Source: Methanolobus psychrotolerans (GTDB lineage Archaea > Halobacteriota > Methanosarcinia > Methanosarcinales > Methanosarcinaceae). Taken from it: a stretch of DNA of 33,393 nt. Positions within the stretch are counted from its first letter, which is position 1. The number at the start of each line of letters is the position of its first letter. Both the position numbers and the translations under genes were made by a program. The stretch spans positions 1 through 33,393 of the forward strand of contig NZ_MBKP01000041.1 of assembly GCF_002243045.1 (NCBI RefSeq), given 5' to 3'. The notes under the pieces are model-generated. The model did no database searches, had not been told where the DNA came from, and worked only from the letters and a program-made list of their open reading frames with translations. This document shows, piece after piece, positions 22,108 through 31,099 of this stretch.

Positions 22108-23610
22108 TTATGACCTCCTGGCAAATAGTTTGCTGATATCATCACTTGTGATCATACCTATGACATGCCTTTCCTTATTGATCACAGGCATTGCAGAAAC
22201 GGAATTCTGGTCCAGCCTTCTCGCAACAACAGCCACTCTTTCATCTGCAGTGGCTGTTATGACCTTACGGGTCATGATACCTTCCACAAGATCAAATTTA
22301 TTCTGTGAGACTGCCTTTGAAATATCCCAGGCAGTTACAATCCCAACAAGTGTATTATCATCATTGACAACAGGAAGATGGTTAAAAGCGGTGTCCATTA
22401 TAGTCTTTGCAGCATCATAAACACTGGCATTCTTGGCAATTGTTACAACACTGACTGCCATGATATCGGAAACAAGGGCAATACCTTCTGTCTGCTTCAT
22501 CGGTTTGGCAGATATATCCTTTGGAAGCCTTTCAGCAGGTAGTGACACAAAGAACTCACCTCTAAATATCCATTCCTTAAGCTCGGATGCTATAATTCTT
22601 GATTTTTTGAAGCTTGAAAGGGAAGATGTCGGGACATCGCGTCCATCGATATCAACATAACCACTGCGCAGTTCCTCATATGTCACATCACGTAATGAAG
22701 GCCTGTCCCGGCTGGGGATTCCATAATCCAGGATCTTTGTAGTAACCCCGGCATCCGTCACAGCAGTGGCCTGTGCCATCTGCTCGTTGAGTATGGGGAT
22801 CGGAACACCCATTCCAACATAAAGGGAAGTGCCATAACCTGTGAAGTTTGCCGCTCTTATATAATCAGGATTCATTTTCTTAAGGTCTCCCTGAACCATA
22901 AGAGTTCCAAATCCACCTCCAGAAGAATGTTGAGTCCCCTGGCCTGTTATGTAGCCCTGGGCACCACCCAGAAATATTCTTGTTCCGGTACCAATTGTCA
23001 TGTAATCAGGATCGTTGGAAAGCGGTGAAAGGACACCGGCACCTGAATAGGTCACATTGCCAAACGAAGGGAGTAAAGAACCCATGTAAGTATGTATGGT
23101 GCTCTTGGTGCTGTTAGTTGCAGCATTGTATTTCTGGTATGCATTACGAGGATTCATCATTATGACCTGATTCATATCCTCAAGTGTCAGGTTAGTATCG
23201 AGCACTTTTCGCGGATAACAGTCAGTTCCGTGAGATACCGCATGCAGGTGAATGGATTTTCCCCGGATTAGATCTTCTATTACATGGGCACCGCCGTAAT
23301 CCATACCAAGAGACTCGGATAACTGTGTAGCCCCGATGAAAGCATCAACAGCAGCAACACCTGTGTAAGCTTCAACATCATTCAAAAACACTTTTTGCAT
23401 CTTGATCGGAGGTTCCGAATGACCAAAGTTTAACCAGACACCTGATGAGCACATCGCACCGAAAGTCCCGGTAGTTACTACATCAACTTCCTTTGCAGCA
23501 TCTTCGGCACCAAGTTCACCTACGATGTGAACCATTTCTTCGGCAGTAACTACGTTGACACTCCCATCCCTAATCCTACCGTTGATTTCATGAATTGTTT
23601 TTTTGACCAT
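22108..23610 (-). CDS. DUF39 (HcyBio)-CBS homocysteine biosynthesis enzyme
   Basis: 500 residues from ATG 23610, with GAGGT 7 nt upstream. A 13-residue upstream extension of the frame is rejected. The DUF39 catalytic domain covers about 1-360. Cys54 (GAMCSSG) and Cys131 (GTDCYPRKV) match by number the conserved cysteines reported for M. acetivorans MA1821, which forms a persulfide. Two CBS domains follow: 385-440 (VSDIMAVSVVTIAKNASV) and 445-497 (VEGIMTRKVITATADE), probably binding adenosyl nucleotide. It makes homocysteine from aspartate semialdehyde and sulfide in methanogens. It leads a three-gene operon with NIL-ferredoxin and UPF0280. Confidence 0.93.
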   Translation of the reverse strand: MVKKTIHEINGRIRDGSVNVVTAEEMVHIVGELGAEDAAKEVDVVTTGTFGAMCSSGVWLNFGHSEPPIKMQKVFLNDVEAYTGVAAVDAFIGATQLSESLGMDYGGAHVIEDLIRGKSIHLHAVSHGTDCYPRKVLDTNLTLEDMNQVIMMNPRNAYQKYNAATNSTKSTIHTYMGSLLPSFGNVTYSGAGVLSPLSNDPDYMTIGTGTRIFLGGAQGYITGQGTQHSSGGGFGTLMVQGDLKKMNPDYIRAANFTGYGTSLYVGMGVPIPILNEQMAQATAVTDAGVTTKILDYGIPSRDRPSLRDVTYEELRSGYVDIDGRDVPTSSLSSFKKSRIIASELKEWIFRGEFFVSLPAERLPKDISAKPMKQTEGIALVSDIMAVSVVTIAKNASVYDAAKTIMDTAFNHLPVVNDDNTLVGIVTAWDISKAVSQNKFDLVEGIMTRKVITATADERVAVVARRLDQNSVSAMPVINKERHVIGMITSDDISKLFARRS

Positions 23611-23738
23611 TCGACATACCTCTGGAACACAAAAGTAATTTTTTAGCAACTATATATTACTTATGGTTATTTCGTATTGAAAGAACATACGCAGGAATAA
23701 TGGACAGAGGTTATATTTGCAATTCTTAATTAAAGTTG

Positions 23739-26489
23739 TCATTCAAAATTTTCAAGCCCATCAGCCATTCTGACAGTGAACCAGAAAGTACTACCCTTAC
23801 CAGTCTCATTATCAATAACATGCAGTTCTTCTCCGTGACACTTAATTGCCATTTTAGATATTGCAAGTCCAAGGCCTTTTCCCTCAATTTTGGAAGAAAC
23901 TGCCCTTCTGAACCTGCCAAATATTTGCCGCTTGTCTTCATCAGATATGCCCGGACCAGAATCTGATACGCTGACCTTCCATTTGCCGCCTGCCTCAGTT
24001 ATGTTCACAATTACCTCAGCGCCACTTGGAGAGTATTTCAAGGCATTGGAGATCAGGTTGAAAAAGACCTCCTCTACAATTGGATTGACATAGGCAGGAC
24101 ATGACTCGGGAGCATTTAGTATAATGTCATTATTCAGAACTTTATCGCCAAGTCTTACGATCGAATTATAAAAAACAAACCGAAGATCAAGTGTCTCAAG
24201 TTCCAGGTCTGCTGAACTGTTCAGTCTTGTAAAAACCGAAGCTGCATCAATTGTTTTTCTTAGTTTATCAGTACTGTTCCTTATATGGACAATAATGCTC
24301 TTTTTCTCTTCATTATCCTCAATACCAGAAAGATATTCTGCAAACCCTTCTATCAACGCGACTGAGCTTATAAGATCATGACTTGTAACATCAGCAAACA
24401 TGTCTTTGATCTCATTGGAGTACTGAAGTCTATCGGCATGTTCCCGGATTGCTTTTTCCAGTATCCTTCGTTCATTTATGTCGCGACCTATAGAAAGAAG
24501 ATGCTTTTTACCATTGTATTCGATCAACTGGGCATTAAACTCCATGGGAATACAATCGCCCTTCTTTGTAAGAATATCAATTTCCACAGTAATTATTTCT
24601 CTATCCTTTATCTCGTTCAGAAGTTCAGGCACTTTAAAACGAATATCTTGAGCAGTTATATCTGCAATTGACATTCCGACTAATTCGCTTTTCGGATAAA
24701 ACAGACGTTTTTCCATTGTCCTGTTAACTTCTATAATAGTACCATCAATCTCTGAAAGGCATATCAGGTCACTGGCATTATCAAATATCGCACTCAATTT
24801 ATTTTCAGATTCTTTTAGCATCTGGTGGGCCTTCTTTCTTTCAGTTATATCACGCCCTATCAACACCATGTAAATATTGCCGTCATTCTTTACAAATGAA
24901 AAACTTATATCCACCGGGAAAGAAGTACCGTTTTTTCGCATGAATTCGGCTTCTGCCAATAAGAAGCCTTCAGCAGCCACTTTCCGGATCGCACCGAACA
25001 TATCAAGGCCTTTCATAAAACAATCAGGTTCTAAGATACTCTGATCCATTATTTCAGATTCAGAATAACCAAGGTCCTGAATTATCTTCTCACTCGCATA
25101 GATGAACTTCTTAGATACCATATCCAAGACCAAGATATAATCATTGGACTGGGTCATCAGGGTCCGATACAGTTCTAATGAATTAAATGTCTCACGCAAC
25201 CCGATAGTTTCTGCCAGTATGGCCGAAACGGATTGAAGGAAATTAATTTCGTGCTCTGTAAACTTTCTTTTTTTGTTTGTCTGCACGCATAATGTTCCAA
25301 AAGCCCTTTCTTTGCACCCGATAATGACGCTGATCCCACTTACAATTCCGTGCTCATGTAAAAAATTAGGGACTTTAAAACGATTTTCATTGCCAAGATC
25401 TGTGATTATAAGTGGTCTGCCGGAAAATATAGTATAGCCTGCCTGAGATCCTTCATTTTTGTCTACAACAACCGAACCGATGCACATGTCGCTTATTCCG
25501 TATCCGTACCTGAGAAGAAAACGTTCATCTGGGAGCTGTTCCATGATCGTGCAATACTGCATATCAAGGGTATTGGCTACAAGCTTCACTGTGTAGTTCA
25601 TAATGGCATGTACATCATTGCAGGAAATAGCTTTTTTACACAGTTTTGAAAGGGATCTTTCCTGATGGTTCACACTTTCCAGTTCCTTTTCATATTTTTT
25701 CCTGTCATCAATATCGAGAATAGCACCGTGAAAATGGGTTATTTTAGTGTATTCATCATGAACAGCATATGACCTTTCAAGAACCCAGCGAGATTCCCCT
25801 TTTGAGGTTAAGAGCATATATTCTTTCGAGAAATGATCCCCGGTGCACAAATCAACTGCATTTCTGACACTTTCCAGATGTTCAGGGTGTATAATATCTG
25901 CATATGAAAATTTTCCGGATATGAAGTCTTCAGGATTATAACCGAACTGAACTACATTTTCTGATACATATTCTACAGACCACATATCATCCTTTTTCCG
26001 CAGAAATGACACAAATGGAAGATGAGAAGTGTCAAGTTCAACATCAGCAAACAAACATTTATTTGAACAAATTGTTTTTATAGTTTCATCTTTCAATAGA
26101 AATAACGTGCCATTATAGTAACCTCCATCCTCTGTATATGGAATGAACTCACATGATAAATATTTCAGACAGCCATCATGCGCTACTATTTTCACAGAAC
26201 CTTGTTCATTGGGATTACCTGTCTGCTTCATTAAAAGCAGGTAATCGAACAACCCGGAATATTCCTGCAACATGGTTGAAGTCAGATTTTGTAGGTACTT
26301 ACCGATAACCTCCTCAGCCATAGTTCCTGTAAGGGCCTGAAATACTTTGTTATAACAGAGAACTTTATCACTTTTATCCAGACACATGACTCCTATTTCC
26401 AGCCTGGAAAATATATCTGGATCAGCAAACTGTAACATTTCTGGCATAATACTGGATTTGACATTCATTCCCCCTGAATGAGCAGACAT
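23739..26489 (-). CDS. Multi-PAS/GAF sensor histidine kinase
   Basis: 916 residues from ATG 26489, with GGGAG before it; the frame also opens at TTG 26501. There are no membrane segments, so it is cytoplasmic. An N-terminal PAS lies at about 20-130 and a PAS_3 at about 160-265 (YVSENVVQFGYNPEDF). A GAF domain covers about 285-430. Two PAS domains follow at about 440-560 and 565-685, with DITERKK and DINERR ends. The kinase core has phospho-accepting His704 in VTSHDL, N-box NLISNALKYSP, DSGPGIS and GKGLGLAI. The H-box lacks the usual HELRTPL and reads HDLISSV, as in some archaeal kinases. No response regulator is adjacent. The signal may be redox or a small ligand. Confidence 0.92.
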   Translation of the reverse strand: MSAHSGGMNVKSSIMPEMLQFADPDIFSRLEIGVMCLDKSDKVLCYNKVFQALTGTMAEEVIGKYLQNLTSTMLQEYSGLFDYLLLMKQTGNPNEQGSVKIVAHDGCLKYLSCEFIPYTEDGGYYNGTLFLLKDETIKTICSNKCLFADVELDTSHLPFVSFLRKKDDMWSVEYVSENVVQFGYNPEDFISGKFSYADIIHPEHLESVRNAVDLCTGDHFSKEYMLLTSKGESRWVLERSYAVHDEYTKITHFHGAILDIDDRKKYEKELESVNHQERSLSKLCKKAISCNDVHAIMNYTVKLVANTLDMQYCTIMEQLPDERFLLRYGYGISDMCIGSVVVDKNEGSQAGYTIFSGRPLIITDLGNENRFKVPNFLHEHGIVSGISVIIGCKERAFGTLCVQTNKKRKFTEHEINFLQSVSAILAETIGLRETFNSLELYRTLMTQSNDYILVLDMVSKKFIYASEKIIQDLGYSESEIMDQSILEPDCFMKGLDMFGAIRKVAAEGFLLAEAEFMRKNGTSFPVDISFSFVKNDGNIYMVLIGRDITERKKAHQMLKESENKLSAIFDNASDLICLSEIDGTIIEVNRTMEKRLFYPKSELVGMSIADITAQDIRFKVPELLNEIKDREIITVEIDILTKKGDCIPMEFNAQLIEYNGKKHLLSIGRDINERRILEKAIREHADRLQYSNEIKDMFADVTSHDLISSVALIEGFAEYLSGIEDNEEKKSIIVHIRNSTDKLRKTIDAASVFTRLNSSADLELETLDLRFVFYNSIVRLGDKVLNNDIILNAPESCPAYVNPIVEEVFFNLISNALKYSPSGAEVIVNITEAGGKWKVSVSDSGPGISDEDKRQIFGRFRRAVSSKIEGKGLGLAISKMAIKCHGEELHVIDNETGKGSTFWFTVRMADGLENFE

Positions 26490-26614
26490 TATTACTCCCA
26501 ATGACCTATTCTAAAAATCCAAATATTGATTATATGTAGAACATATATACATTTCGGTAACAAATTAATACGAAAATATAAAAGAAGAATAAATAAAGAA
26601 AAATGTGAAGAAAA

Positions 26615-27154
26615 CTATTCAATGTTAATTGAACGAGCCACGCCCAGCTCTTTAATATCCATAACAACCTCAAGGACACCGTTGTGATATGTTGCTTTTG
26701 CAGTATCGGGATCAACACTTGAAGGAAGCTCGATGCTTTCAGAGTAAGACATATCATCAGCCTGTGCCTTCAGCTTAAGCAATGTTTCAGTAACATCCAG
26801 ATCAATATGATCTTTTTTCACATCTGGAAGCTCTACCATTACGTGAATCTTATCGTCTATTTCAAATACATCCATCAAAGGTTTTCTTTCGTTAACCCTG
26901 AAATGCTGTTTTCCAGACTCGAAATCATCCTCATCCTCATCGTCCGGGAAAATATTTCCAAATTCCCTGATCTCAGGTTCCTCTCCGGGATGTCTGGTTA
27001 CGGAAAAGCCATAGAAAAATGGTTGCTTCTCAAAATCATCGAGGTTAAGGCCAAATCGTTCCATCATATGTTCTATAATATCATCGATATCATTAAAGTT
27101 ACCTTCATCAAAGATATCATCAAAAAAACCTCGCTTTTTCTTTTTATCAGCCAT
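26615..27154 (-). CDS. Hsp20 / alpha-crystallin small heat-shock protein
   Basis: 179 residues. A long acidic N-terminal region of about 90 residues (FDDIFDEGNFNDIDDII, DDEDEDDFE) precedes an alpha-crystallin domain (LMDVFEIDDKIHVMVELPDV to NGVLEVVM). The C-terminal INI gives the I-x-I assembly motif. The acidic N-terminus resembles archaeal or GvpH-like Hsp20 variants. It should act as an ATP-independent chaperone. GGTG lies 7 nt before ATG 27154. It is 125 nt upstream of the kinase stretch but likely transcribed separately. Confidence 0.92.
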   Translation of the reverse strand: MADKKKKRGFFDDIFDEGNFNDIDDIIEHMMERFGLNLDDFEKQPFFYGFSVTRHPGEEPEIREFGNIFPDDEDEDDFESGKQHFRVNERKPLMDVFEIDDKIHVMVELPDVKKDHIDLDVTETLLKLKAQADDMSYSESIELPSSVDPDTAKATYHNGVLEVVMDIKELGVARSINIE

Positions 27155-27331
27155 TGGTAAACACCGCTTTGGTAGGTAGATGGAATTTGCACTATTTATC
27201 TTTTGGCAACTATTTCATCCTTTTGGAACATGTTAAAATTAATATCCGGATACTTAATACATCCAATCAACACATATATTAAAAATTAATCAGATGGTAT
27301 TAATAATTGGCAGTTATTGGCAGGGAGCAAA

Positions 27332-27529
27332 ATGCAATCGTTTATTCTTAAAAATTTCATGGGAAAAGATGTTTCCGTTTATTGTGGAGGAATACTTACA
27401 TTCCGCGGAAAGGTAAAAGCATGTAATGACGGGGTTTTGACACTTGAGATTACAAACCAGCGTTATTCACACATATCCCTCAGCAAGATAATAAGCATCC
27501 AGCCGGGTGAACAGACAGGTGTGAACTGA
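27332..27529 (+). CDS. MM0924-like small protein (Sm-like beta fold suspected)
   Basis: 65 residues from ATG 27332, with GGGAG 4 nt upstream; an upstream TTG at 27317 is less likely. The sequence MQSFILKNFMGKDVSVYC then alternating strands ending ISLSKIISIQPGE resembles the MM0924 family of Methanosarcinales. The pattern of short strands recalls an Sm/SH3-like barrel, which is inference. The function is unknown. It is divergent from hsp20, and two tandem T-rich terminator-like units follow. Confidence 0.65.
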   Translation: MQSFILKNFMGKDVSVYCGGILTFRGKVKACNDGVLTLEITNQRYSHISLSKIISIQPGEQTGVN

Positions 27530-27568
27530 TTACTGGTTTTTATTTGATTACTGGTTTTTATTTTTTTT
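27525..27568 (+). terminator. Duplicated T-rich terminator
   Basis: TGATTACTGGTTTTTATTT occurs twice in tandem right after the stop at 27529, the second copy running into TTTTTTTTCC. T-rich runs alone act as archaeal terminators, so the repeat looks like a doubled terminator between this gene and the opposing MFS gene. Confidence 0.65.
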
Positions 27569-27585
27569 CCATTTTCTTGCCTGAT

Positions 27586-28899
27586 CTATTCAGGAGCATG
27601 CTCATTCATTGAAACGTCATAAGAACGAAGACGCAGAGAGAGCGCAAATACAAGATATATAATAAGTGCAGACACTATGAATGCCCCTCTTCCCATGAGT
27701 TCATATATAAAACCGCCACCAATAAGTCCCAGAATGCTGGCAATGCTCACAAAACTGCCTGAAACTCCCTGGACAAGTCCCTGATTATCTTTTCCTGCAA
27801 GTTTTGATAACATGGACTGAATAGATGGCCACATGAAACCATTGCCAATTGCGAAAAGTACCGCTGCAGCATATGTTAGAAGCGTATTACCAAATGCCAG
27901 CAGTACAAAGTTGCTTCCAAGTATAAGGCTTCCTGATATTATCAAAAAAGTGTCAGAGTACCTTTTGGAAACGTATGATAGTACCGGGCCTTCAACTATC
28001 ACAAGCAGGATGCTCAGGAAAGAGAAATAGAAACCAAGCTCGGCAATGCTCCATTGCAGATCATTTGCTGCGTGCACGGGAAAAGCCGTATAGAAGGTAT
28101 TAAAACCAAGGAAGATGAGGAAATAGATAAGGAACAAGTAAGGTATGTGCTTCAAACCCATTACATCCCTGAACTTCTGTTTTTGCATGGTCGTGGTATT
28201 AGCACATCCTCCTGGCTTATCAGCCAACATTGGTAATTCCTCTGGGGGCTTGTGCTTTGAAACACACCTGAGCGATTCCGGGACATAGAGAGCTATCAGG
28301 ATGGTACCGGTAAGGGATATGAGAATGGCTGCAAGCACTGGCAGAGCTTCTCCATATATTGTCACACTGAGAATTCCGGCAATTGCAGGCCCTACTATAA
28401 AACCAAGGTTTGTGGAAACAGACATTTTTCCGAAGTTCTTACTCCTGTCCTTGTCCTCAGTAATATCGGCAATATATGCATTTGAAACGGAAACGTTACC
28501 TCCGGTAAGTCCGTCAAATCCTCTTGCAATGAAAAGAAGAATTAGTGGTACAGTAATTACAAAACTACCCAGGATGCCGGAACTTACATCTGCCAGCACA
28601 ACTACCGGTACAAAGAGAGCAATGAAGAAAATTATCCATGAGAGAAGCGTACCTGCCTGGCTGAGAAAAAGCACCTTTTTCCTCCCGTAGATGTCGGACC
28701 ATCGCCCCAATAACGGTGAGCCTATCAACTGGAAGAAAGGATACATTGAGGAAATAATGCCATATATCAGCGCGTTGCCCCCGAACCGTTCAACAAGAAA
28801 AATGAGGAAAGGGAGGACTAAACTGATCCCCATGGTGCCTATAAAGTTCACCAGAAGAAGAGGGTAGATAGGTACTTTTTTTTCTCCTTTGTCGGTCAT
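27586..28899 (-). CDS. Major facilitator superfamily transporter
   Basis: 437 residues with about twelve hydrophobic helices. The MFS loop 2-3 signature is GRWSDIYGRKKVLF near residue 65. A polar central loop (about 205-245) lies between the two six-helix bundles. The overall pattern is TetA-like drug or metabolite antiporter; the substrate is not predictable. The start ATG 28899 has AGGG 3 nt upstream. That AGGG is part of a small CCCT/AGGG hairpin at 28903-28918 which could limit initiation. It is a single gene, convergent with the MM0924-like gene. Confidence 0.92.
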   Translation of the reverse strand: MTDKGEKKVPIYPLLLVNFIGTMGISLVLPFLIFLVERFGGNALIYGIISSMYPFFQLIGSPLLGRWSDIYGRKKVLFLSQAGTLLSWIIFFIALFVPVVVLADVSSGILGSFVITVPLILLFIARGFDGLTGGNVSVSNAYIADITEDKDRSKNFGKMSVSTNLGFIVGPAIAGILSVTIYGEALPVLAAILISLTGTILIALYVPESLRCVSKHKPPEELPMLADKPGGCANTTTMQKQKFRDVMGLKHIPYLFLIYFLIFLGFNTFYTAFPVHAANDLQWSIAELGFYFSFLSILLVIVEGPVLSYVSKRYSDTFLIISGSLILGSNFVLLAFGNTLLTYAAAVLFAIGNGFMWPSIQSMLSKLAGKDNQGLVQGVSGSFVSIASILGLIGGGFIYELMGRGAFIVSALIIYLVFALSLRLRSYDVSMNEHAPE

Positions 28900-29074
28900 T
28901 TTCCCTATATTTTTAGGGTACGGCTATTATATGATGTTTTTGTGACTTTGCAGAATACGCAAAGGATAGTTATCTGGAGATCAGCTTTCATTCTCCCAGA
29001 CTGATAATTCTTTTGTTCCTTTAGATTCTGTTCGAATATATGGCTCTGGTTGTAATAGGTTTTCTGTGACTGTT

Positions 29075-29095
29075 CCCACGACTAAAGTACGTGGG
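29075..29095 (-). promoter_or_regulatory. Right-end hairpin overlapping tnpB stop
   Basis: CCCACG and CGTGGG form a 6-bp stem around ACTAAAGTA. On the minus strand the loop includes the tnpB TAG stop. This is where TnpB guide (omega) RNAs normally form. The sequence just outside (29074 leftward, AACAGTCACAGAAAACC) would supply or adjoin the guide. Confidence 0.6.
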
Positions 29096-30206
29096 CTTCT
29101 ACGAATTTGATACCGACAGATTGCAATCCCAATCTGAGAATGTTGATAGCCACATTGTGGTCACGGTCTAAGACCAGACCACAGCTATTACATTTGTGTG
29201 TTCTATCTGATAATGTTTTTCCAACCAACAGACCACACCTTGAGCACATCTTAGAAGTATTCGCAGGGTTAACAAATGCAACTAAAGAACCAGCACTTTC
29301 AGCCTTGTACTTTGTTGCGGCGATTAACATGTTCCATGAGGCATCTGATATACTCTTTGCAAGACAATGATTTTTAAGCATGTTTTTGATGCTCAGGTCC
29401 TCAAAGGCAATGAAGGAATATTCATCTACCAATTGTCTGCTTAATTGATGAATGAGATCATAACGCTTGTTTGTGATTCTTTCATGCACTCTTTGTACTA
29501 CCCTTATAGCTTTTTTACGTTCAGAAGAACCTTTTGCGGCTTTGGATAACTTTCGTTGAGCCTTTGCGAGTTCTTTTTCTTCCAGACGGAAAAAGCGAGG
29601 ATTTGGTATTGCTGTACCATCGGACAATGTAGCGAAATTCGATAACCCGACGTCAATGCCTACAACGTGTTCTATAGTTTGTTCTGGGATTTCTATATCT
29701 TCACATTCTGTTATTATGGAAACGTACCACTTTTTGCATGCGGAGCGTCTGACAATGATCCTTTTAATGTCACCTTCGACTTTTCGATGTACTTTTACAC
29801 GGACATTTCCGATTTTAGAAAGGTATAACAGGTTTCCATCGAGTTTAAATCCCATTTGAGGATAAGTGAAGCTGTCGTACCAACCGTTGCCTTTGAATCG
29901 AGGGTATCCGGGCTTTTCTCTGTTCCTTACACGTCTGAAAAAGTGCTTAAAGGCAAGGTCTACTCTTTCCTGTACTTCCTGAAGGGTTTGAGAGAACACT
30001 TCTTTATACTCAGGATTCTCTTTTTTCCATTCAGGAAGTAGTTTATTGAGAGTATATTTCGATAATGTTTCTCCCCTTTCTTCATAAGCAGTTTTTCGTT
30101 CCGCTAAAGTACGATTGTACACTTGTCTGCATATCTCTAAGCTCCGCACCATCTGCTTTTGTTGTGATTTATTCAGATAGATACGGAACTTGTATGTCTT
30201 ACGCAT
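29082..30206 (-). CDS. tnpB: TnpB RNA-guided nuclease (IS200/IS605 family)
   Basis: 374 residues, full length. RuvC-like catalytic residues are all present: Asp185 in GIDVGLSNFA, Glu269 in AFEDLSIKNM and Asp349 in DRDHNVAIN. The zinc finger is CSRC (321-324) and CNSC (339-342). The N-terminus (KTYKFRIYLNKSQQKQM) is typical. TnpB proteins cut DNA guided by an omega RNA from the element's right end, which helps retain the element. With all motifs intact it may be active. The gene stands alone, with tnpA missing. Confidence 0.95.
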   Translation of the reverse strand: MRKTYKFRIYLNKSQQKQMVRSLEICRQVYNRTLAERKTAYEERGETLSKYTLNKLLPEWKKENPEYKEVFSQTLQEVQERVDLAFKHFFRRVRNREKPGYPRFKGNGWYDSFTYPQMGFKLDGNLLYLSKIGNVRVKVHRKVEGDIKRIIVRRSACKKWYVSIITECEDIEIPEQTIEHVVGIDVGLSNFATLSDGTAIPNPRFFRLEEKELAKAQRKLSKAAKGSSERKKAIRVVQRVHERITNKRYDLIHQLSRQLVDEYSFIAFEDLSIKNMLKNHCLAKSISDASWNMLIAATKYKAESAGSLVAFVNPANTSKMCSRCGLLVGKTLSDRTHKCNSCGLVLDRDHNVAINILRLGLQSVGIKFVEAHVL

Positions 30207-30282
30207 TATACTTTCTTATGCTTTAATTGCTTAAGAAATTTGTGATAACATTAGATTAATTAAAGAGTTGGGTACGATTCAT

Positions 30283-30302
30283 CCCACAGCTAAAGCAGTG
30301 GG
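30283..30302. repeat. Left-end hairpin of the TnpB element
   Basis: CCCAC and GTGGG pair around AGCTAAAGCA, about 77 nt before the tnpB start. The loop and the following bases (GGGCCTTCT) resemble the right-end hairpin in the same direction. Confidence 0.65.
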
Positions 30303-30375
30303 CCTTCTCTACCCCTACACCCCGTTAATCGTAAAAACCAAAAAATTAATCTGATAAGGACATTTACCTGTATCT

Positions 30376-31089
30376 ATGAAAGAATTATACCTTACTGACT
30401 GTTACCTGAAAGAGTTCGATGCAACTGTTGAAAGTGTCAAGGAAGATAAATTCGTAGTACTTGACAGAACAGCATTCTATCCAAATTCCGGTGGCCAGCC
30501 CAATGATACAGGAATGCTCGTCAGAGAAGACGGAGCTGAATTCCCTGTGACCGGTGTAGCAAAATTCGATGGCGATATCAGCCATGAAGTCACAGTGCCG
30601 GGACTGAAAACCGGTGATAAGGTAAAGGGCATTATTAACTGGGACAGGAGGTATCTGTTCATGCAATATCACACAGCATGCCATATACTGAGTGCCATAA
30701 TACACAACGAGACCGGAGCAAAGATATCAGGCAACCAGCTTGGCGAGGATAAGACCCGTGTGGATTTCAATCTTGAGGACTTTGACCGGGAGCAGATCAG
30801 ATCCTATGAGGATAAAGTCAATGAGATAATAGACCGTAAGATGCCCGTGAGAATTGATATTATGCCGCGGGAGGAAGCGTTCAGGATACCTTCTGTAGTG
30901 AAACTCAAGGACGCGTTCCCTCCCGAGATCGAGGATATCAGAGTCATAATCATCCCCGAAGTCGACACACAGGCATGCGGTGGCACTCACATGGCAAATA
31001 CCGGGGATATACCCCATATAGAAATAATCAAAGCCGAAAATAAGGGAAAGAACAACAGGAGAATATACTTCCAATTCAGAAGTAACTAA
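30376..31089 (+). CDS. alaX: AlaX-M type alanyl-tRNA editing protein
   Basis: 237 residues. The editing-site histidines are in HTACHILSA (His99, His103), and the second metal-binding pair is in ACGGTHM (Cys201, His205). FYPNSGGQPNDTG near residue 35 is the conserved N-terminal glycine-rich motif. AlaX-M hydrolyses Ser-tRNA(Ala) (and possibly Gly-tRNA) in trans. All four zinc ligands are present. The ribosome site is weak. The stop lies 10 nt from the stop of the opposing kinase gene. Confidence 0.94.
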   Translation: MKELYLTDCYLKEFDATVESVKEDKFVVLDRTAFYPNSGGQPNDTGMLVREDGAEFPVTGVAKFDGDISHEVTVPGLKTGDKVKGIINWDRRYLFMQYHTACHILSAIIHNETGAKISGNQLGEDKTRVDFNLEDFDREQIRSYEDKVNEIIDRKMPVRIDIMPREEAFRIPSVVKLKDAFPPEIEDIRVIIIPEVDTQACGGTHMANTGDIPHIEIIKAENKGKNNRRIYFQFRSN

Positions 31090-31099
31090 CATTAGTTCC

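Larger units (their letters stand above)
29060..30310 (-). mobile_element. TnpB-only IS200/IS605-type element (IS1341 group)
   Basis: The element holds one intact tnpB and no Y1 transposase tnpA. Subterminal hairpins lie at both ends in the same orientation: 29075-29095 (CCCACG/CGTGGG) and 30283-30302 (CCCAC/GTGGG). Both share CTAAAG in the loop and are followed by GGGC then TTCT on the + strand. This is the usual end structure of IS200/IS605 elements. The exact ends are not determined; the boundaries given are approximate. Confidence 0.75.
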
